The notes: a model not told the origin generated them from the sequence alone. A DNA stretch of 64,000 bases from Deinococcus metalli (GCF_014201805.1 NZ_JACHFK010000001.1:248001-312000), one strand, 5' to 3'. Counted from the stretch's first letter, positions 47,562-58,251 are shown. Numbers and translations are program-made.

Positions 47562-48338
47562 CTATCCCTGGACCCGCAGCGCCGCCCACAGTGCCAGCGG
47601 CGCGATCAGCAGCGCCGGGAGCAGGCTGCCGACCCGCACCCGCCGGTCGTCGAAGCCCAGGCCCGCCAGCATCAGGTTCCAGCTGATCCCAACGATCATC
47701 ATGCCGCCCGCACCGGTGACCAGCAGGATGTAGGGATTCGTCTTCAGCACGCCCGGGTCCGCGCCGCCCAGCAGCCCCGAGGCGAAGGCCCCCGCCGCCA
47801 CGCTGAGGCCGCCCTGCACGAGCAGCACCGTCAGGGCGCTGAAGCCCACGCCGATGCCGTACACGCCCGCCAGCGCGAGGGCCGCGATGCCGTCCAGCAC
47901 GCTCTTGAGCACGTAGGTGGCAGTGTCGCCGGTCAGGCCGTTCTGGAGCCCGCCGATCACGGTCATCGGCCCGACGCAGAACAGCAGGCTGGCCGCCACG
48001 AAGCCCTCCGTGAAGCGGCTGCCGCCCCGGAAGCGCTCGCGCAGCCGCTCGCCCAGGCGCTCCAGGCGGTCCTCGATGCCCAGCGCCTCGCCGATCACCG
48101 CCCCGGCCGCAAGGCTCAGCAGGGTCAGGATCACGCCGGGCACCGCGCCGCCGGACACGCGGTTCACGCTGCCTGCCATGTCCAGCCCGATGAACAGCAC
48201 CACCAGGCTCAGCGTCTGGAGCAGGGTGCGCTGCGTGCGCTGCGGCAGGCGCCCCCCGATGGTCAGGCCGATCAGTGTGCCCAGCAGGACGGTAGCGACA
48301 TTGACCAGGGTGCCGGACAGCTGGGAGAGCAGAGTCAT
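47562..48338 (-). CDS. DUF554 family membrane protein
   Basis: The 258-residue protein has about seven hydrophobic segments and the DUF554 (YdfK/YqgA-like) pattern: GTLVNVATVLLGTLIGLTIG at the start, FTEGFVAASLLFCVGPMTVI, GDTATYVLKSVLDGIAALAL, and GGADPGVLKTNPYILLVTGA. Members are presumed transporters with no proven substrate. The start is set by TACGAT eight bases upstream; there is no ribosome-binding site. It follows a terminator that ends the metalloprotease gene. Confidence 0.92.
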   Translation of the reverse strand: MTLLSQLSGTLVNVATVLLGTLIGLTIGGRLPQRTQRTLLQTLSLVVLFIGLDMAGSVNRVSGGAVPGVILTLLSLAAGAVIGEALGIEDRLERLGERLRERFRGGSRFTEGFVAASLLFCVGPMTVIGGLQNGLTGDTATYVLKSVLDGIAALALAGVYGIGVGFSALTVLLVQGGLSVAAGAFASGLLGGADPGVLKTNPYILLVTGAGGMMIVGISWNLMLAGLGFDDRRVRVGSLLPALLIAPLALWAALRVQG

Positions 48339-48346
48339 CGCCCGTG

Positions 48347-48352
48347 ATCGTA
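48347..48352 (-). promoter_or_regulatory. -10 element of the leaderless DUF554 gene
   Basis: TACGAT on the minus strand lies eight bases before ATG 48338. Confidence 0.5.
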
Positions 48353-48354
48353 GA

Positions 48355-48390
48355 GCACCCCGCCCCGGGCGCGTGCCGGGAACGGGGTGC
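48355..48390 (-). terminator. Hairpin after the metalloprotease gene
   Basis: GCACCCCG (48355-48362) and CGGGGTGC (48383-48390) pair perfectly, with an inner CCCGG/CCGGG stem. It lies 17 bases past the minus-strand stop. Confidence 0.6.
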
Positions 48391-48407
48391 AGGGCGGGCG
48401 GCGGGGC

Positions 48408-49358
48408 TCAGTCCACGCGGTACTTCGGTTCGATGATCTGCTCGCGGCCGTCCAGGTCGATGCCCGACCGTCCCTGCGCGGCCAGCGGCACGCTGTAGGC
48501 ATCGGCCCCGGCGTAGTTCACGGCGTAGCCCATGTCCTGCAGGCTGCCCACGCTGATCCGCGACAGCGGGTTCTTCACGCCGCTGTTGAGGTAGCCGGTC
48601 ATGAGTTCGGTGTTGAAGGTCGTCTCGCGCCAGTGCGCGCCCTTGGTGCCGCTGCCGCCCTGGTTCTCGACCGGCACGCTGCTCAGGGTGCCGCCCGCCG
48701 CGCGGTACTCGCGCACGCCGTTGGCGCCGGTGTACACCGGGTTGTTGGAGTTCGCGCCGCTGACCAGCCGGAAGCGCGACCACAGCGACCCGATGCCCAG
48801 CGAGTGCCCGAGTTCGTGCGTGGCGATGTCGGTGAGCTGCGAGCCGAACTGCGCCAGGTCCGACGAGTCGAAGATCAGGGTGGAGTACAGCGTCAGGCCG
48901 CTCGCCGTGCGCACCGAGCACGGGCCGCTCTGCGCCAGGATACCGCCGGGCCCGTCGATGTTCTTGCTGCCCGTGAACACCAGCAGGTCGTCGATGGTGC
49001 CGCTGTAGGCGGCGTTGCTGCCGCAGGTGTTGGCGGCGATGTTCACCGTGGCGTTCGGCAGGCCCTGCGTGACCAGCCCCTGCCAGCGCTTGGCGGCGGC
49101 CGTCATGGCGTTCACGACGCTGCTGGCGCTGCCCGGTGCGAAGTTCAGGGTGATGGCGTACGTCTCGGTGGCCTGCGGTTGCAGCGCAGCGATGCGGGCG
49201 CCGGGATCGACTGCCAGGCCCGAGAGGTCGGGCGCGCCGGCCTGCAGGGCCGGGCCGCTGGACACGGCGGACGTGGAGTCGCTGCGCCCACAGGCCGTGA
49301 GGACGGCGCCGATGAGGGCGGTGCAGCACGCGAGTCGGAACAGGGGGGAACGGGTCAT
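48408..49358 (-). CDS. Leishmanolysin-like (M8) zinc metalloprotease lipoprotein
   Basis: The 316-residue product starts MTRSPLFRLACCTALIGAVL, followed by lipobox LTAC, so it is an exported lipoprotein. It has the zinc motif DIATHELGHSLGIG and, about 70 residues later, GAHWRETTFNTELMTGYL, which supplies the third His ligand and the Met-turn of the M8 family. ISRISVGSLQDMGYAVNY-like sequence (SRISVGSLQDMGYAVNY) follows as in other bacterial M8 proteins. Cysteine-containing loops (ANTCGSNAAYS, SGPCSVRT) are present. ATG 49358 has GGAGG upstream. Target proteins are unknown. Confidence 0.88.
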   Translation of the reverse strand: MTRSPLFRLACCTALIGAVLTACGRSDSTSAVSSGPALQAGAPDLSGLAVDPGARIAALQPQATETYAITLNFAPGSASSVVNAMTAAAKRWQGLVTQGLPNATVNIAANTCGSNAAYSGTIDDLLVFTGSKNIDGPGGILAQSGPCSVRTASGLTLYSTLIFDSSDLAQFGSQLTDIATHELGHSLGIGSLWSRFRLVSGANSNNPVYTGANGVREYRAAGGTLSSVPVENQGGSGTKGAHWRETTFNTELMTGYLNSGVKNPLSRISVGSLQDMGYAVNYAGADAYSVPLAAQGRSGIDLDGREQIIEPKYRVD

Positions 49359-49786
49359 GGGCACCTCCGGGGAACGGCGGCGGGACCGGGCGCGCGCGCC
49401 GTCGCAGCAGACTTCGGTGAGGATGGCGTGTGGATCGGGGTGGACAAGCGGACCCTAGCGCCGGTCACATGAACTTCGTGTGAATGCGCGGCGGGTGGGC
49501 GCCGAACAGGCCGTCTGAGGCGCAGAAGGGCGATCTCATGGGAGCAAGGCGGCGCGGTTTCAACATGAACATTCCCCCCGGCAAGGGTGACATCGCGGTG
49601 ACAATCCGTGTGTTACGCTCTGCGCAAGTTGACGCGAGTGACCCGACTGACCGTAACTCCGCGCCCCCAGGGTGCCGGGCCGGGCGGCGGCGCGCGGGCG
49701 ACCGAACTCGACCGATCTGAAATCCTGCTGGGGCTGCCGTGTGGCGGCCCCACGCGCTTTTCTGGGCGCTTTTCTGGAGGGCTGCC
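49359..49786. other. Divergent intergenic region, no gene supported
   Basis: This 428-base region separates the metalloprotease gene from the small HTH gene. It holds a GTGACA direct repeat (49587-49592 and 49598-49603), a TACGCT hexamer at 49614 and a TTGACG at about 49629 that could form plus-strand promoters, and a 12-bp tandem duplication at its end. The short open frames in it have no ribosome-binding site or leaderless signal. A leader of up to 170 bases for the HTH gene is likely. Confidence 0.35.
49754..49777. repeat. Tandem 12-bp duplication before the HTH gene
   Basis: GCGCTTTTCTGG is present twice in direct succession (49754-49765, 49766-49777), ending inside the GGAGGG ribosome-binding site of the HTH gene. 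The copy number could alter leader structure. Confidence 0.8.
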
Positions 49787-49990
49787 ATGACCCTGACCGA
49801 ACAGTTCCACACCCTGCCCAAGCTCCTCAAGGTGGCCGAGGTCGCCGCCTTCACCGGCACCCACGAACGCACCGTGCGCCGCTGGATCCGTGACGGCCGC
49901 CTCGTCGCGGTCGAGCACGACAGCGGCCTGCGTGTGCCGCGGCGCGCCCTGTGGCGTTTCCTCGGTCTGGATCTGGCGCTCAGCGCGTAA
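49787..49990 (+). CDS. Small excisionase/MerR-type HTH DNA-binding protein
   Basis: The 67-residue protein is little more than a winged-helix domain of the excisionase type: LPKLLKVAEVAAFTGTHERT, VRRWIRDGRLVAVEHDSGLR, VPRRALWRFLGLDLAL. Such proteins bind DNA and bend it, or serve as regulators. No integrase, phage or plasmid gene is near, so a chromosomal regulator is more likely than a recombination factor. GGAGG before ATG 49787 sets the start. Confidence 0.85.
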   Translation: MTLTEQFHTLPKLLKVAEVAAFTGTHERTVRRWIRDGRLVAVEHDSGLRVPRRALWRFLGLDLALSA

Positions 49991-50005
49991 GCTCATCCGC
50001 TCCGG

Positions 50006-50011
50006 TATCCT
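50006..50011 (+). promoter_or_regulatory. -10 element of a leaderless mini-ORF
   Basis: TATCCT lies seven bases before ATG 50019, the start of a 23-codon frame that runs into the TTG start of the next gene. Confidence 0.55.
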
Positions 50012-50018
50012 GAGCGGG

Positions 50019-50090
50019 ATGGTTCCACCACACGGGCGGCCCACCGCCACTCACGCCGCGCCCCGCCCGCCCACCGGGGCGCGGCCTTGA
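50019..50090 (+). CDS. Leaderless 23-codon mini-ORF upstream of the TPR-like gene
   Basis: The frame begins at the predicted transcript start and encodes MVPPHGRPTATHAAPRPPTG and three more residues, a Pro/Ala/His-rich peptide without a recognisable motif. Its TGA overlaps the TTG start of the next gene (TTGA). Since that gene has no ribosome-binding site or other start, the mini-ORF probably delivers ribosomes for reinitiation. Whether the peptide itself matters is unknown. Confidence 0.45.
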   Translation: MVPPHGRPTATHAAPRPPTGARP

Positions 50091-50809
50091 GTCTCGCCGC
50101 CGCCCTCGACGCCGGTCACCCCGACGTGCAGGCCGTGTACCAGTCCCTGGTGCCGGACGATCGGGCAGGCGCGGCGTCGCTGGCGCTGTCGTACGGCCGC
50201 CCGACCCTCGCCGCCGCGTGGGCCGCCGATCCCCGGCACACGGACGCGCTGACACTCGCCGCCGCCCTGTTGCGGCTCGGACGGGCGGCCGAAGCGCTGG
50301 ACGCGCTGGAGGCGCAGCCCGACACGGCCCGCACCGCCCTGCTGCGCGCCCGCGCCCGCTGGCAGCTCGGGCAGCGCGCGGATCAGGCCGACGTGGCCCG
50401 CATCCTGGCGCGCCGTGAGGGCGACACCCCCGCCCTGATGGCCGCCGTGACGCTCGCCGGGGAACAGGCGCTGGGCGCCCCGTACGCCGCGCTGCGCGTG
50501 CTGGCCGAGGGCCTGAAGGTCGCGGAACTCACTGGCCGCCCCGCCGACGCGCATCTGCTGGCGGTGCTGGCGCACGCCCAGCTCCGCTCGGGCGGCGCCA
50601 AGGGTCGGCGCACGGCCGAACGCGCCCTGGAACGCAGCGTGGCGCGCAGTCCTGCCCGCGTGCTGGCGCTGTTCGCCCTGTCCCGCGACGCCGAGGCCCT
50701 GCGCGACGCCCGTGACGGTGAACTGCACCCGGTGTGGTGGGAGGTCGTCCGGGTCGGCCGGCCCACCGCCGCGGCCCTCGCGCCGTCCACGCCGGCCGAC
50801 GACCGCTGA
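50087..50809 (+). CDS. TPR-like helical-repeat protein, function unknown
   Basis: The 240-residue protein is Ala/Leu/Arg-rich and helical, with repeat units resembling TPR or related solenoids (ALTLAAALLRLGRAAEALDA, ALLRARARWQLGQRADQADV, RTAERALERSVARSPARVLA). No signal peptide or membrane helix is seen. TTG 50087 is the only plausible start: after the upstream stop at 49990 the frame has no ATG or GTG. It is coupled to the mini-ORF at 50019. I cannot name its partner. Confidence 0.75.
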   Translation: MSLAAALDAGHPDVQAVYQSLVPDDRAGAASLALSYGRPTLAAAWAADPRHTDALTLAAALLRLGRAAEALDALEAQPDTARTALLRARARWQLGQRADQADVARILARREGDTPALMAAVTLAGEQALGAPYAALRVLAEGLKVAELTGRPADAHLLAVLAHAQLRSGGAKGRRTAERALERSVARSPARVLALFALSRDAEALRDARDGELHPVWWEVVRVGRPTAAALAPSTPADDR

Positions 50810-50827
50810 GCGCGCCCGGGCGGAGCG

Positions 50828-52093
50828 TCAGCCCGCCACCACGTCCAGCCGGGCCAGGCCGCGGATCACGAAGCCGCCGGTGTACTGGCCTAGTTCGTCC
50901 GGGTCGGCCAGGCGCAGGTCCGGCAGGGCGCGGCACAGGGCGCGCAGGCTCAGGGCGAGTTCCAGCCGGGCCAGCGGCGCTCCCAGGCAGTAGTGGATGC
51001 CCAGCCCGAAGGTCAGGTGCGGGTTGGGCTGGCGGTCCAGCCGCAGCTCGTCCGGACGGTCGAAGGCGGCCGCGTCGCGGTTGCCGCTGGCGTACAGCAG
51101 CGCCACCCGGTCGCCGGGCCGCAGCTCGGCGCCGTGTAAGGACAGGGGCTCCAGCACGATGCGCTCGAACATCGGCAGCGGCGTGTCGAAGCGCAGCAGT
51201 TCCTCGGCGGCGGTGCGGAAGGCGGGCAGACTGTCCGCCGAGGGTGCGGCGTCCACCAGGGCCTGCCAGTGGGCCGGGCGCCTCAGCAGGGCCAGCACGC
51301 CGGCAGACAGGCCGTTCACGCTCGCCTCGTGCCCGGCGTTCAGCAGCAGGATGCAGGTGTCCACCAGTTCCTGCTCGCTGAGGCGGTCGCCGCCCTCGTC
51401 CTGAACCTGCACCAGCGCGGTGATCAGGTCGTCTTTGGGGTCACGGCGGCGCGCGGCGCCCAGGTCGCGCAGCAGGGCGCTGAAGTCGCGCACGGCGTCC
51501 TCGGCGGCGTCCTGGTCCTGCGGGGTGGGTGAGGGCTCGTACAGTTTCACGATGGCCGCCGACCACGGCCGCAGCTGGTGGCGCTCGGCGTCCGGCACGC
51601 CCAGCAGCTCCGCGATCACCGTGACCGGCAGCGGCTCGGCATAGGCACCGACGAGGTCGAAGGCCCCGGCGTCCCGCAGGCCGGCCAGCTGAGCCCCGAG
51701 AATCGCCTTGATGCGCGCCTGGAGTGCCTCGACACGGCGTGGCGTGAAGGCCAGCCCCACCAGCGAGCGCAGCCGGGTGTGCTTGGGCGGCTCGGAGTCG
51801 AGCAGGTGGTTGCTGTTGAAGGCGTCGAAGGTCGCCTGCCGCGGGTCCGGTGGCGGCCAGCCCAGCTCGTCCCGCGAGTAGCGGTGCAGCGCGCTGCGCC
51901 CGAAACGCCGGTCACGCAGCAGCGCGGCGATGTCCGCGTGGCGGGTGAGCACCACGCGGTTCAGGCCGGGGTCGTGAAACACCGGCGTGTGCGCCCGCAG
52001 GTCCGCCAGCAGCGGGTACGGATTGCGCACGAACGTGGGGTCACCGACGGGCAGGGTGGCGGTGGGCAGCGCTGCGGCAGCCGGGTCACGCAC
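50828..52093 (-). CDS. Cytochrome P450
   Basis: The 421-residue soluble P450 has the I-helix motif LLNAGHEASVN, the K-helix ExxR in AAEELLRFDTPLPMFER, and the heme loop FGLGIHYCLGAPLAR with the thiolate Cys at about residue 368. It resembles bacterial class I CYP107-like enzymes that hydroxylate small lipophilic molecules. No ferredoxin or reductase is adjacent. GTG 52093 overlaps the divIVA end by eight bases, with GAGGAG upstream, so it is translated with a cell-division gene. Substrate unknown. Confidence 0.95.
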   Translation of the reverse strand: MRDPAAAALPTATLPVGDPTFVRNPYPLLADLRAHTPVFHDPGLNRVVLTRHADIAALLRDRRFGRSALHRYSRDELGWPPPDPRQATFDAFNSNHLLDSEPPKHTRLRSLVGLAFTPRRVEALQARIKAILGAQLAGLRDAGAFDLVGAYAEPLPVTVIAELLGVPDAERHQLRPWSAAIVKLYEPSPTPQDQDAAEDAVRDFSALLRDLGAARRRDPKDDLITALVQVQDEGGDRLSEQELVDTCILLLNAGHEASVNGLSAGVLALLRRPAHWQALVDAAPSADSLPAFRTAAEELLRFDTPLPMFERIVLEPLSLHGAELRPGDRVALLYASGNRDAAAFDRPDELRLDRQPNPHLTFGLGIHYCLGAPLARLELALSLRALCRALPDLRLADPDELGQYTGGFVIRGLARLDVVAG

Positions 52094-52925
52094 CCTGGCG
52101 CTCCTCCTGCCCGGTCAGGGTGCCGTCGGAGTGGGGCTCGCCGGCCGGCAGGTCCGGCTGGGCCGCGTCCAGCACCCGGGAGGACTCATCCGGGCTGGTC
52201 GCCGCGCCCGCTTCCTGGGAGCCGCGCACGGCCAGCGCGTCGGCTTCTGGCGCCGCCAGCGGGGGCATCAGGTCGTGCGAGGGCAGCCGCGGCGCGTTCA
52301 GGGCCGCCTCGGCCGGCAGGACGTGCTGGGCGGACATCTCCGCGAACGAGGACATCAGCGAGCGGTACGCGCTCAGGAAGTGCGCGTACTCGGTGCGGGC
52401 CGTCGACAGGCGGGTCGTGAGTTCCCCGTGGCGCTCCGTGAACTCGCGCTCGAGGTCCATCAGGCGCTGGGCCTGCACCCGGTCGCGTTCCAGCGTCAGG
52501 TCGTGCAGGCGCCGCTCCAGCTCCGCGAAGCGCGTGCGGAAGGCCGCCTCCAGCGCCGCGGCGCGCGCCTGGTGCCGCGCCTCGAGTTCCGCGCCGCGGC
52601 TCTGCGCGTCGCGCAGCACGCCCTCGCGCTGGGTGGTGGCCTGCGCGAGCAGCAGGTCGCTCTCGCGCGCGGCGTTCTCGCGCAGTTCGTGCGCGATGCG
52701 CTCGGCCGACACCACCGCGCGGCGGATCTCGTCCTCGTGCTGCTTGCGTTCCTCAAGCTGCTTCTCGAGGTCGAGCAGGTAGTCCTGCTGTTCCTGCTGA
52801 CGTTGCAGCAGCATCTCGAACTCCTCGGCCAGATCGCTTAGGAAGGCCCGTACGCTGTGCCGGTCGTAGCCGTTGAACCGCTGGGGAAACTCCTGGTGCC
52901 GGATGTCGAGCGGAGTGGATTTCAC
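52086..52925 (-). CDS. divIVA: DivIVA-family cell-division/polarity protein
   Basis: The 279-residue protein has the DivIVA N-terminal membrane-binding domain, [20 protein letters not shown] followed by [18 protein letters not shown] long coiled coil spans about residues 35-185 ([40 protein letters not shown]), and a disordered acidic/Pro-rich tail ends it. DivIVA senses negative membrane curvature and marks poles and septa; in D. radiodurans it is linked to septation and chromosome segregation. GTG start overlaps the yggS stop (GTGA). Confidence 0.95.
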   Translation of the reverse strand: MKSTPLDIRHQEFPQRFNGYDRHSVRAFLSDLAEEFEMLLQRQQEQQDYLLDLEKQLEERKQHEDEIRRAVVSAERIAHELRENAARESDLLLAQATTQREGVLRDAQSRGAELEARHQARAAALEAAFRTRFAELERRLHDLTLERDRVQAQRLMDLEREFTERHGELTTRLSTARTEYAHFLSAYRSLMSSFAEMSAQHVLPAEAALNAPRLPSHDLMPPLAAPEADALAVRGSQEAGAATSPDESSRVLDAAQPDLPAGEPHSDGTLTGQEERQGA

Positions 52926-53563
52926 GTGAACAGACTCCTTCCCACCCGGATCAGGGTGGCGCCGGCCTGCACGGCCAGGGGGTAATCAGCGCTCATGCCC
53001 ATGCTGAGGTCACTCAGGCCCAGGTCGTGGGCGCGGGCCGCCGTGTCCTGGAACACCCGCAGAATACCTGCCTGATCCGCCCCCGCCTCCGCGTCCGGCG
53101 CGATCACCATCAGGCCGCGCACGCGCAGTCCGGTCGCCTGCACCGCCCGCAGCGTGGCCGGCAGCTCCGGAGCAGGAATGCCGTGCTTCTGCGCCTCGCC
53201 GTTGTGGAGTTGCAGCAGCACGTCCGGCGCGTGGCCCCAGCCCTGCGCGGCCTGCGCGATCGCCTCGGCCTGCCACGCCGCCTCGATGGTGTGCACCAGC
53301 CCCACCCGGTTCAGGTACTTCACCTTGTTGCGCTGCAGCGGCCCGATGAAATGCCACTCCAGGTCCGGCCGCTCGGCGGACTTGTCGCGCAGTTCCTGCC
53401 CGCGGCTTTCGCCCAGCGGAAACGCACCGTGTGCCAGGACACGCGCCTCGATCTCAGCCAGGGTGTGGCCCTTGGTCACCGCGACCAGCCGGGCGCTGCC
53501 CTCGGGCCGCCCGGCGGCGCGTTCGGCGGCGCGCAGTCCCTCAAGCACGGCTGGAACGCTCAC
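52922..53563 (-). CDS. yggS: YggS family PLP homeostasis protein
   Basis: The 213-residue protein is the single-domain alanine-racemase-like PLP carrier (YggS/PLPBP). The PLP lysine is in [16 protein letters not shown], followed by [30 protein letters not shown], and [20 protein letters not shown] with RVGRSLF. It buffers PLP and affects amino-acid pools rather than catalysing a reaction. It heads the operon with divIVA, a conserved neighbourhood in Gram-positive bacteria and Deinococcus. The GTG at 53563 has a GGGGAG site upstream. Confidence 0.95.
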   Translation of the reverse strand: MSVPAVLEGLRAAERAAGRPEGSARLVAVTKGHTLAEIEARVLAHGAFPLGESRGQELRDKSAERPDLEWHFIGPLQRNKVKYLNRVGLVHTIEAAWQAEAIAQAAQGWGHAPDVLLQLHNGEAQKHGIPAPELPATLRAVQATGLRVRGLMVIAPDAEAGADQAGILRVFQDTAARAHDLGLSDLSMGMSADYPLAVQAGATLIRVGRSLFT

Positions 53564-53818
53564 GCGCGCTCCCCGCTGCGGAACTGGGCGCCGGGCTGGC
53601 AGGAACGGACGGGGCGTCGCATCTCGCCGTGATTGTCCCGTACGGGGCCGGTCCGCTCAAGCCCTGCGCCGGCCGGAGCGCTGTGGGAGCGGCCACCCTT
53701 CACCCTTCTCAGGGGCAGAGCGGCAAGTGTGGGCGCAGGATTTCGCCACGTCCGGCCCCCAAGGCGCCCTCGCCGCCGTGGGGGCGACTTCAGGGCCATG
53801 TGCGACACTAGGAGAAGC

Positions 53819-56476
53819 ATGCGACACCCCCTCACCCTCGCCGTCACCGTGCTCCTCGCCGCGCCCGCTGTCGCCCAGACGGCCGGCACCGTGCAGGACA
53901 TCACGGTGGTCGGCACCAGCGAACTGCTGGCCAATTACCTGCGCGCCACCCTGACCGTCCAGCCCGGCGCCGCCCTGTCCAGCGTGAACCTGCGCCAGGT
54001 CGAGCAGGAGGTGCTCGCCAGCGGGTACTTCAAGACCGCCGTGGCGGAACTGCGCACGGTCGGTGGCAAGGACACCCTGCAGATCACCGTCACGTCCAAC
54101 CCCACCATCAGCGCCGTGAACGCCACGGGCCTGACGTTCCTGCCGGCCGAGGGCTTCAAGAAGTCCATCGGTGAACTGCTGAACATCGCGCCCGGCGCCA
54201 CCCTGAACACCCAGCGCCTCGAACAGGCCAAGGAAGCGCTCGCCAGCAACTACGCCAGCGAGGGCTATCCGTTCGCGCCCAGCATCAGCTCGGACGTGAA
54301 GACGAACACGGACGGCACCGCCACGGTGAACTTCGTGGTGGACGAGACCGCGCCCATCAAGCGCGTCGAGGTCAGCGGCGTGACCCTGCTGCCGTCCAGC
54401 ACGGTCACCGCGATCTTCAAGCCGCTGTACGATGCCAAGAAGTTCACCCCGGACGCGTACTACGCCGCCGTGCAGGGCCTCCAGCAGGCCTACGACCAGG
54501 CCGGGTACCTCCAGGCCGGCGTGGACACCCGCACCAGCACCCTCGCGGACGGCGTCCTGAAGGTCCAGGTCGTCGAGGGCAAGGTCGCCGCCATCAACAC
54601 CAGCGACCTGGGCAACCCCCAGGCCACGCTCCAGACGCAGCAGGGCAAGCCCGTGACGCTCGCCTCGCTCCAGGCGGACGTGCGCACGCTGGCGAACCAG
54701 ACCGGCAAGCCCGTGGGCTTCGCGCTCCAGCCCGACGCCCAGAACCCCGGTCAGGTCACGGTGCTGTTCGGCGCGGCCGACGTCGCCAGCGGCCCGGTCA
54801 AGAGCATCGCGGTCAGCGGCAACACGCTGGTGCCCACCGCGCAGCTCCAGGCGGCCATCAAGACCAAGGTCGGCGACACCTACACCCCGCAGCTCGCGCA
54901 GGAGGACTTCCTGGCGCTGCGCGACGTGTACCGCAAGGCCGGCTATGAAATCAGCACCCGCGACGCCATCACCTTCACAGACGGCGTGCTGACCTACACC
55001 GTCCGCGAGGTGAAACTCGTCGGCTACGAACTGCAGTGGGCCGGCAAGCACCGCACGGTCGACCGCGTGATCCTGCGTGAACTGCCGGAACCCGGCAAGG
55101 CCTTCAACCTCAACGAACTGCGCGCGTCGCTGGGCGCCATCGCCCGCCTGGGCTTCGTGAAGGTCACCACCGAGACCGTGCGCAGCGACCCGCAGACCCC
55201 GGAGAACGTGACCTACGTGCTGGGCCTGTCCGAGACCACCACCGGCATTCCCGTGAACCTGGGCCTGACCTACGACTCCTTCGCGGGCGGCTGGGGCGGC
55301 GACGCCGCGTACACGAACACCAACGCCTTCGGCCTGGGGCACAACTTCACGGTCGGCGTGGGCGCGCAGCAGAACGAGGCCGGGCAGAGCCTGGTCGGGA
55401 ACGTGTCGTACACCATCCCGTGGCTGGACCTGGACTTCCTGGACTTCCGCAAGAACCGCACCGCCCTGAGCGTCGCGGCGGGCAGCAACGTCACCGGCAA
55501 CACGCCGATCCTGACCACCCCCACCAGCGGCACCCTGACCTCCTCGGACGGCACGAAGACCGTCCAGCCCGACGCCGGCAGCGACACCGGCTTCGACTAC
55601 ACCACCCGCACCACCAGCTTCAGCGTCAGCGCGGGCCGCAACCTCACCAAGAACCTCAGCGCGAACGTGGGCGTGGGCGTGTCGTACCGCACGTACTACC
55701 TGGAAGCCCTCAAGGCGGACACCACCACCGCCGTGCAGGACGGCAACGCTAAGGTGAAGGTCAAATCCACGGACGCCAGTGGCAATGTGACCGAGACCGA
55801 GGTGCTGGTCGCGCCGACCTACGCCACCCCGCTGATCCCGGACGCGTCGGTCACCACCCGCATCAGCGGCGGCCTGAGCTACGACAGCACCGACAACGCC
55901 GAGTTCCCCGGGGCAGGCCTGCGCGGCGGCCTGGCGGCGGGCTACAACATCGGCCGGCAGGGCGACACGCCGCTGTCGTGGACGGACGTGCAGGCCGGGA
56001 TCATCAAGTATTACGGCTTTGGCCGCACGCTGGAAAAGGAACTCAACGTCCAGACCAAGCAGCAGGTGTTCGCGGTGCGCCTGAACGCCGGCACCATCCT
56101 GAACGCCGGCACGGCGCCGGCCGGCACCGGCTTCTCCATCGGGGGCGGTAGCAGCCCCAACCCCGCGTTCCAGCTGCGCGGCCTGGACAACGCCGCCCTG
56201 TTCGGCACGCACTACGTGACCAGCAGCGCCGAGTACCGCTACGACTTCGGTCTGAAGTCCGGGATCGCCCAGGGCCTGTACGGCGTGCTGTTCGCGGACG
56301 CCGGCACCGCGTGGAGCGACACGACCGCGGCCAAACTCAACTACGGCTTCGGGGCGGGCGTGCAGCTGAACCTGGGGATCGGCGGGGCGCTGCTGCCCAG
56401 CCTGCGCTTTGACTACGGGTACTCGCCGCAGAACGGCAGCGGCAAGTTCTCCTTCCGCCTCGGCAACTTCTGGTAA
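53819..56476 (+). CDS. bamA: BamA/Omp85-type outer-membrane assembly protein
   Basis: The 885-residue protein has a signal peptide ([20 protein letters not shown]), a run of five or more POTRA-like repeats over about residues 25-480 ([79 protein letters not shown] strands), and a C-terminal 16-stranded barrel region. It ends in FSFRLGNFW with the terminal aromatic residue that BamA substrates use as a signal. BamA inserts beta-barrels into the outer membrane, which Deinococcus possesses. AGGAGA before ATG 53819 sets the start. Confidence 0.93.
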   Translation: MRHPLTLAVTVLLAAPAVAQTAGTVQDITVVGTSELLANYLRATLTVQPGAALSSVNLRQVEQEVLASGYFKTAVAELRTVGGKDTLQITVTSNPTISAVNATGLTFLPAEGFKKSIGELLNIAPGATLNTQRLEQAKEALASNYASEGYPFAPSISSDVKTNTDGTATVNFVVDETAPIKRVEVSGVTLLPSSTVTAIFKPLYDAKKFTPDAYYAAVQGLQQAYDQAGYLQAGVDTRTSTLADGVLKVQVVEGKVAAINTSDLGNPQATLQTQQGKPVTLASLQADVRTLANQTGKPVGFALQPDAQNPGQVTVLFGAADVASGPVKSIAVSGNTLVPTAQLQAAIKTKVGDTYTPQLAQEDFLALRDVYRKAGYEISTRDAITFTDGVLTYTVREVKLVGYELQWAGKHRTVDRVILRELPEPGKAFNLNELRASLGAIARLGFVKVTTETVRSDPQTPENVTYVLGLSETTTGIPVNLGLTYDSFAGGWGGDAAYTNTNAFGLGHNFTVGVGAQQNEAGQSLVGNVSYTIPWLDLDFLDFRKNRTALSVAAGSNVTGNTPILTTPTSGTLTSSDGTKTVQPDAGSDTGFDYTTRTTSFSVSAGRNLTKNLSANVGVGVSYRTYYLEALKADTTTAVQDGNAKVKVKSTDASGNVTETEVLVAPTYATPLIPDASVTTRISGGLSYDSTDNAEFPGAGLRGGLAAGYNIGRQGDTPLSWTDVQAGIIKYYGFGRTLEKELNVQTKQQVFAVRLNAGTILNAGTAPAGTGFSIGGGSSPNPAFQLRGLDNAALFGTHYVTSSAEYRYDFGLKSGIAQGLYGVLFADAGTAWSDTTAAKLNYGFGAGVQLNLGIGGALLPSLRFDYGYSPQNGSGKFSFRLGNFW

Positions 56477-56489
56477 CGCGCCGCCCATG

Positions 56490-56524
56490 ACGCCGGACGT
56501 CCCCACCCCGGGGGCGTCCGGCGT
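56490..56524 (+). terminator. Terminator hairpin after bamA
   Basis: ACGCCGGACGTCCCC (56490-56504) pairs with 56510-56524, 15 bp including one wobble, around a 5-base loop. It lies 13 bases after the bamA stop and has no T-tract. Confidence 0.7.
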
Positions 56525-56536
56525 GTCACGGGGCGC

Positions 56537-56542
56537 TACCAT
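56537..56542 (+). promoter_or_regulatory. -10 element of a leaderless mini-ORF before rqcH
   Basis: TACCAT lies six bases before ATG 56549, the start of a 17-codon frame overlapping the start of rqcH. Confidence 0.6.
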
Positions 56543-56548
56543 GCCCGG

Positions 56549-56589
56549 ATGACCTCCGCCTACTTTGCCCGATCCACCGGAGGTGCGCC

Positions 56590-56602
<13 letters not shown>
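56549..56602 (+). CDS. Leaderless 17-codon mini-ORF overlapping the rqcH start
   Basis: The frame reads [17 protein letters not shown] and stops at 56600-56602. Its body contains the GGAGG ribosome-binding site of rqcH, and its stop overlaps an in-frame rqcH ATG at 56602 (TGATG). A ribosome starting on the leaderless end would cross the rqcH start region, so it may tune or couple rqcH translation. The peptide may have no role of its own. Confidence 0.45.
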
Positions 56603-58155
<1,553 letters not shown>

Positions 58156-58239
58156 TCCCAGCGGGTCTGGCCGATGTTTCGGCGCTGGAGCCACCAGCCG
58201 GGGGGCGTGGCAGCCTTTAGAAATGCTTTATGACGGTGG

Positions 58240-58245
58240 TACACT
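58240..58245 (+). promoter_or_regulatory. -10 element of the leaderless HD-GYP gene
   Basis: TACACT lies six bases before GTG 58252. A weak TTAGAA at -35 distance is present. Confidence 0.6.
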
Positions 58246-58251
58246 CCGGGC

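Noticed and set aside
49484..49790. Short plus-strand frames before the HTH gene
   Set aside because: No ribosome-binding site or leaderless -10 at their starts, and composition like non-coding DNA.
49787..49990. Prophage or integrative element suggested by an excisionase-like gene
   Set aside because: No integrase, attachment repeats, phage structural genes or composition change surround it.
53657..56542. A 961-codon open frame antisense to bamA
   Set aside because: It is the mirror of a clear BamA gene; its translation is His/Gly/Ala/Arg-rich with no motif, as expected for antisense frames in GC-rich DNA.
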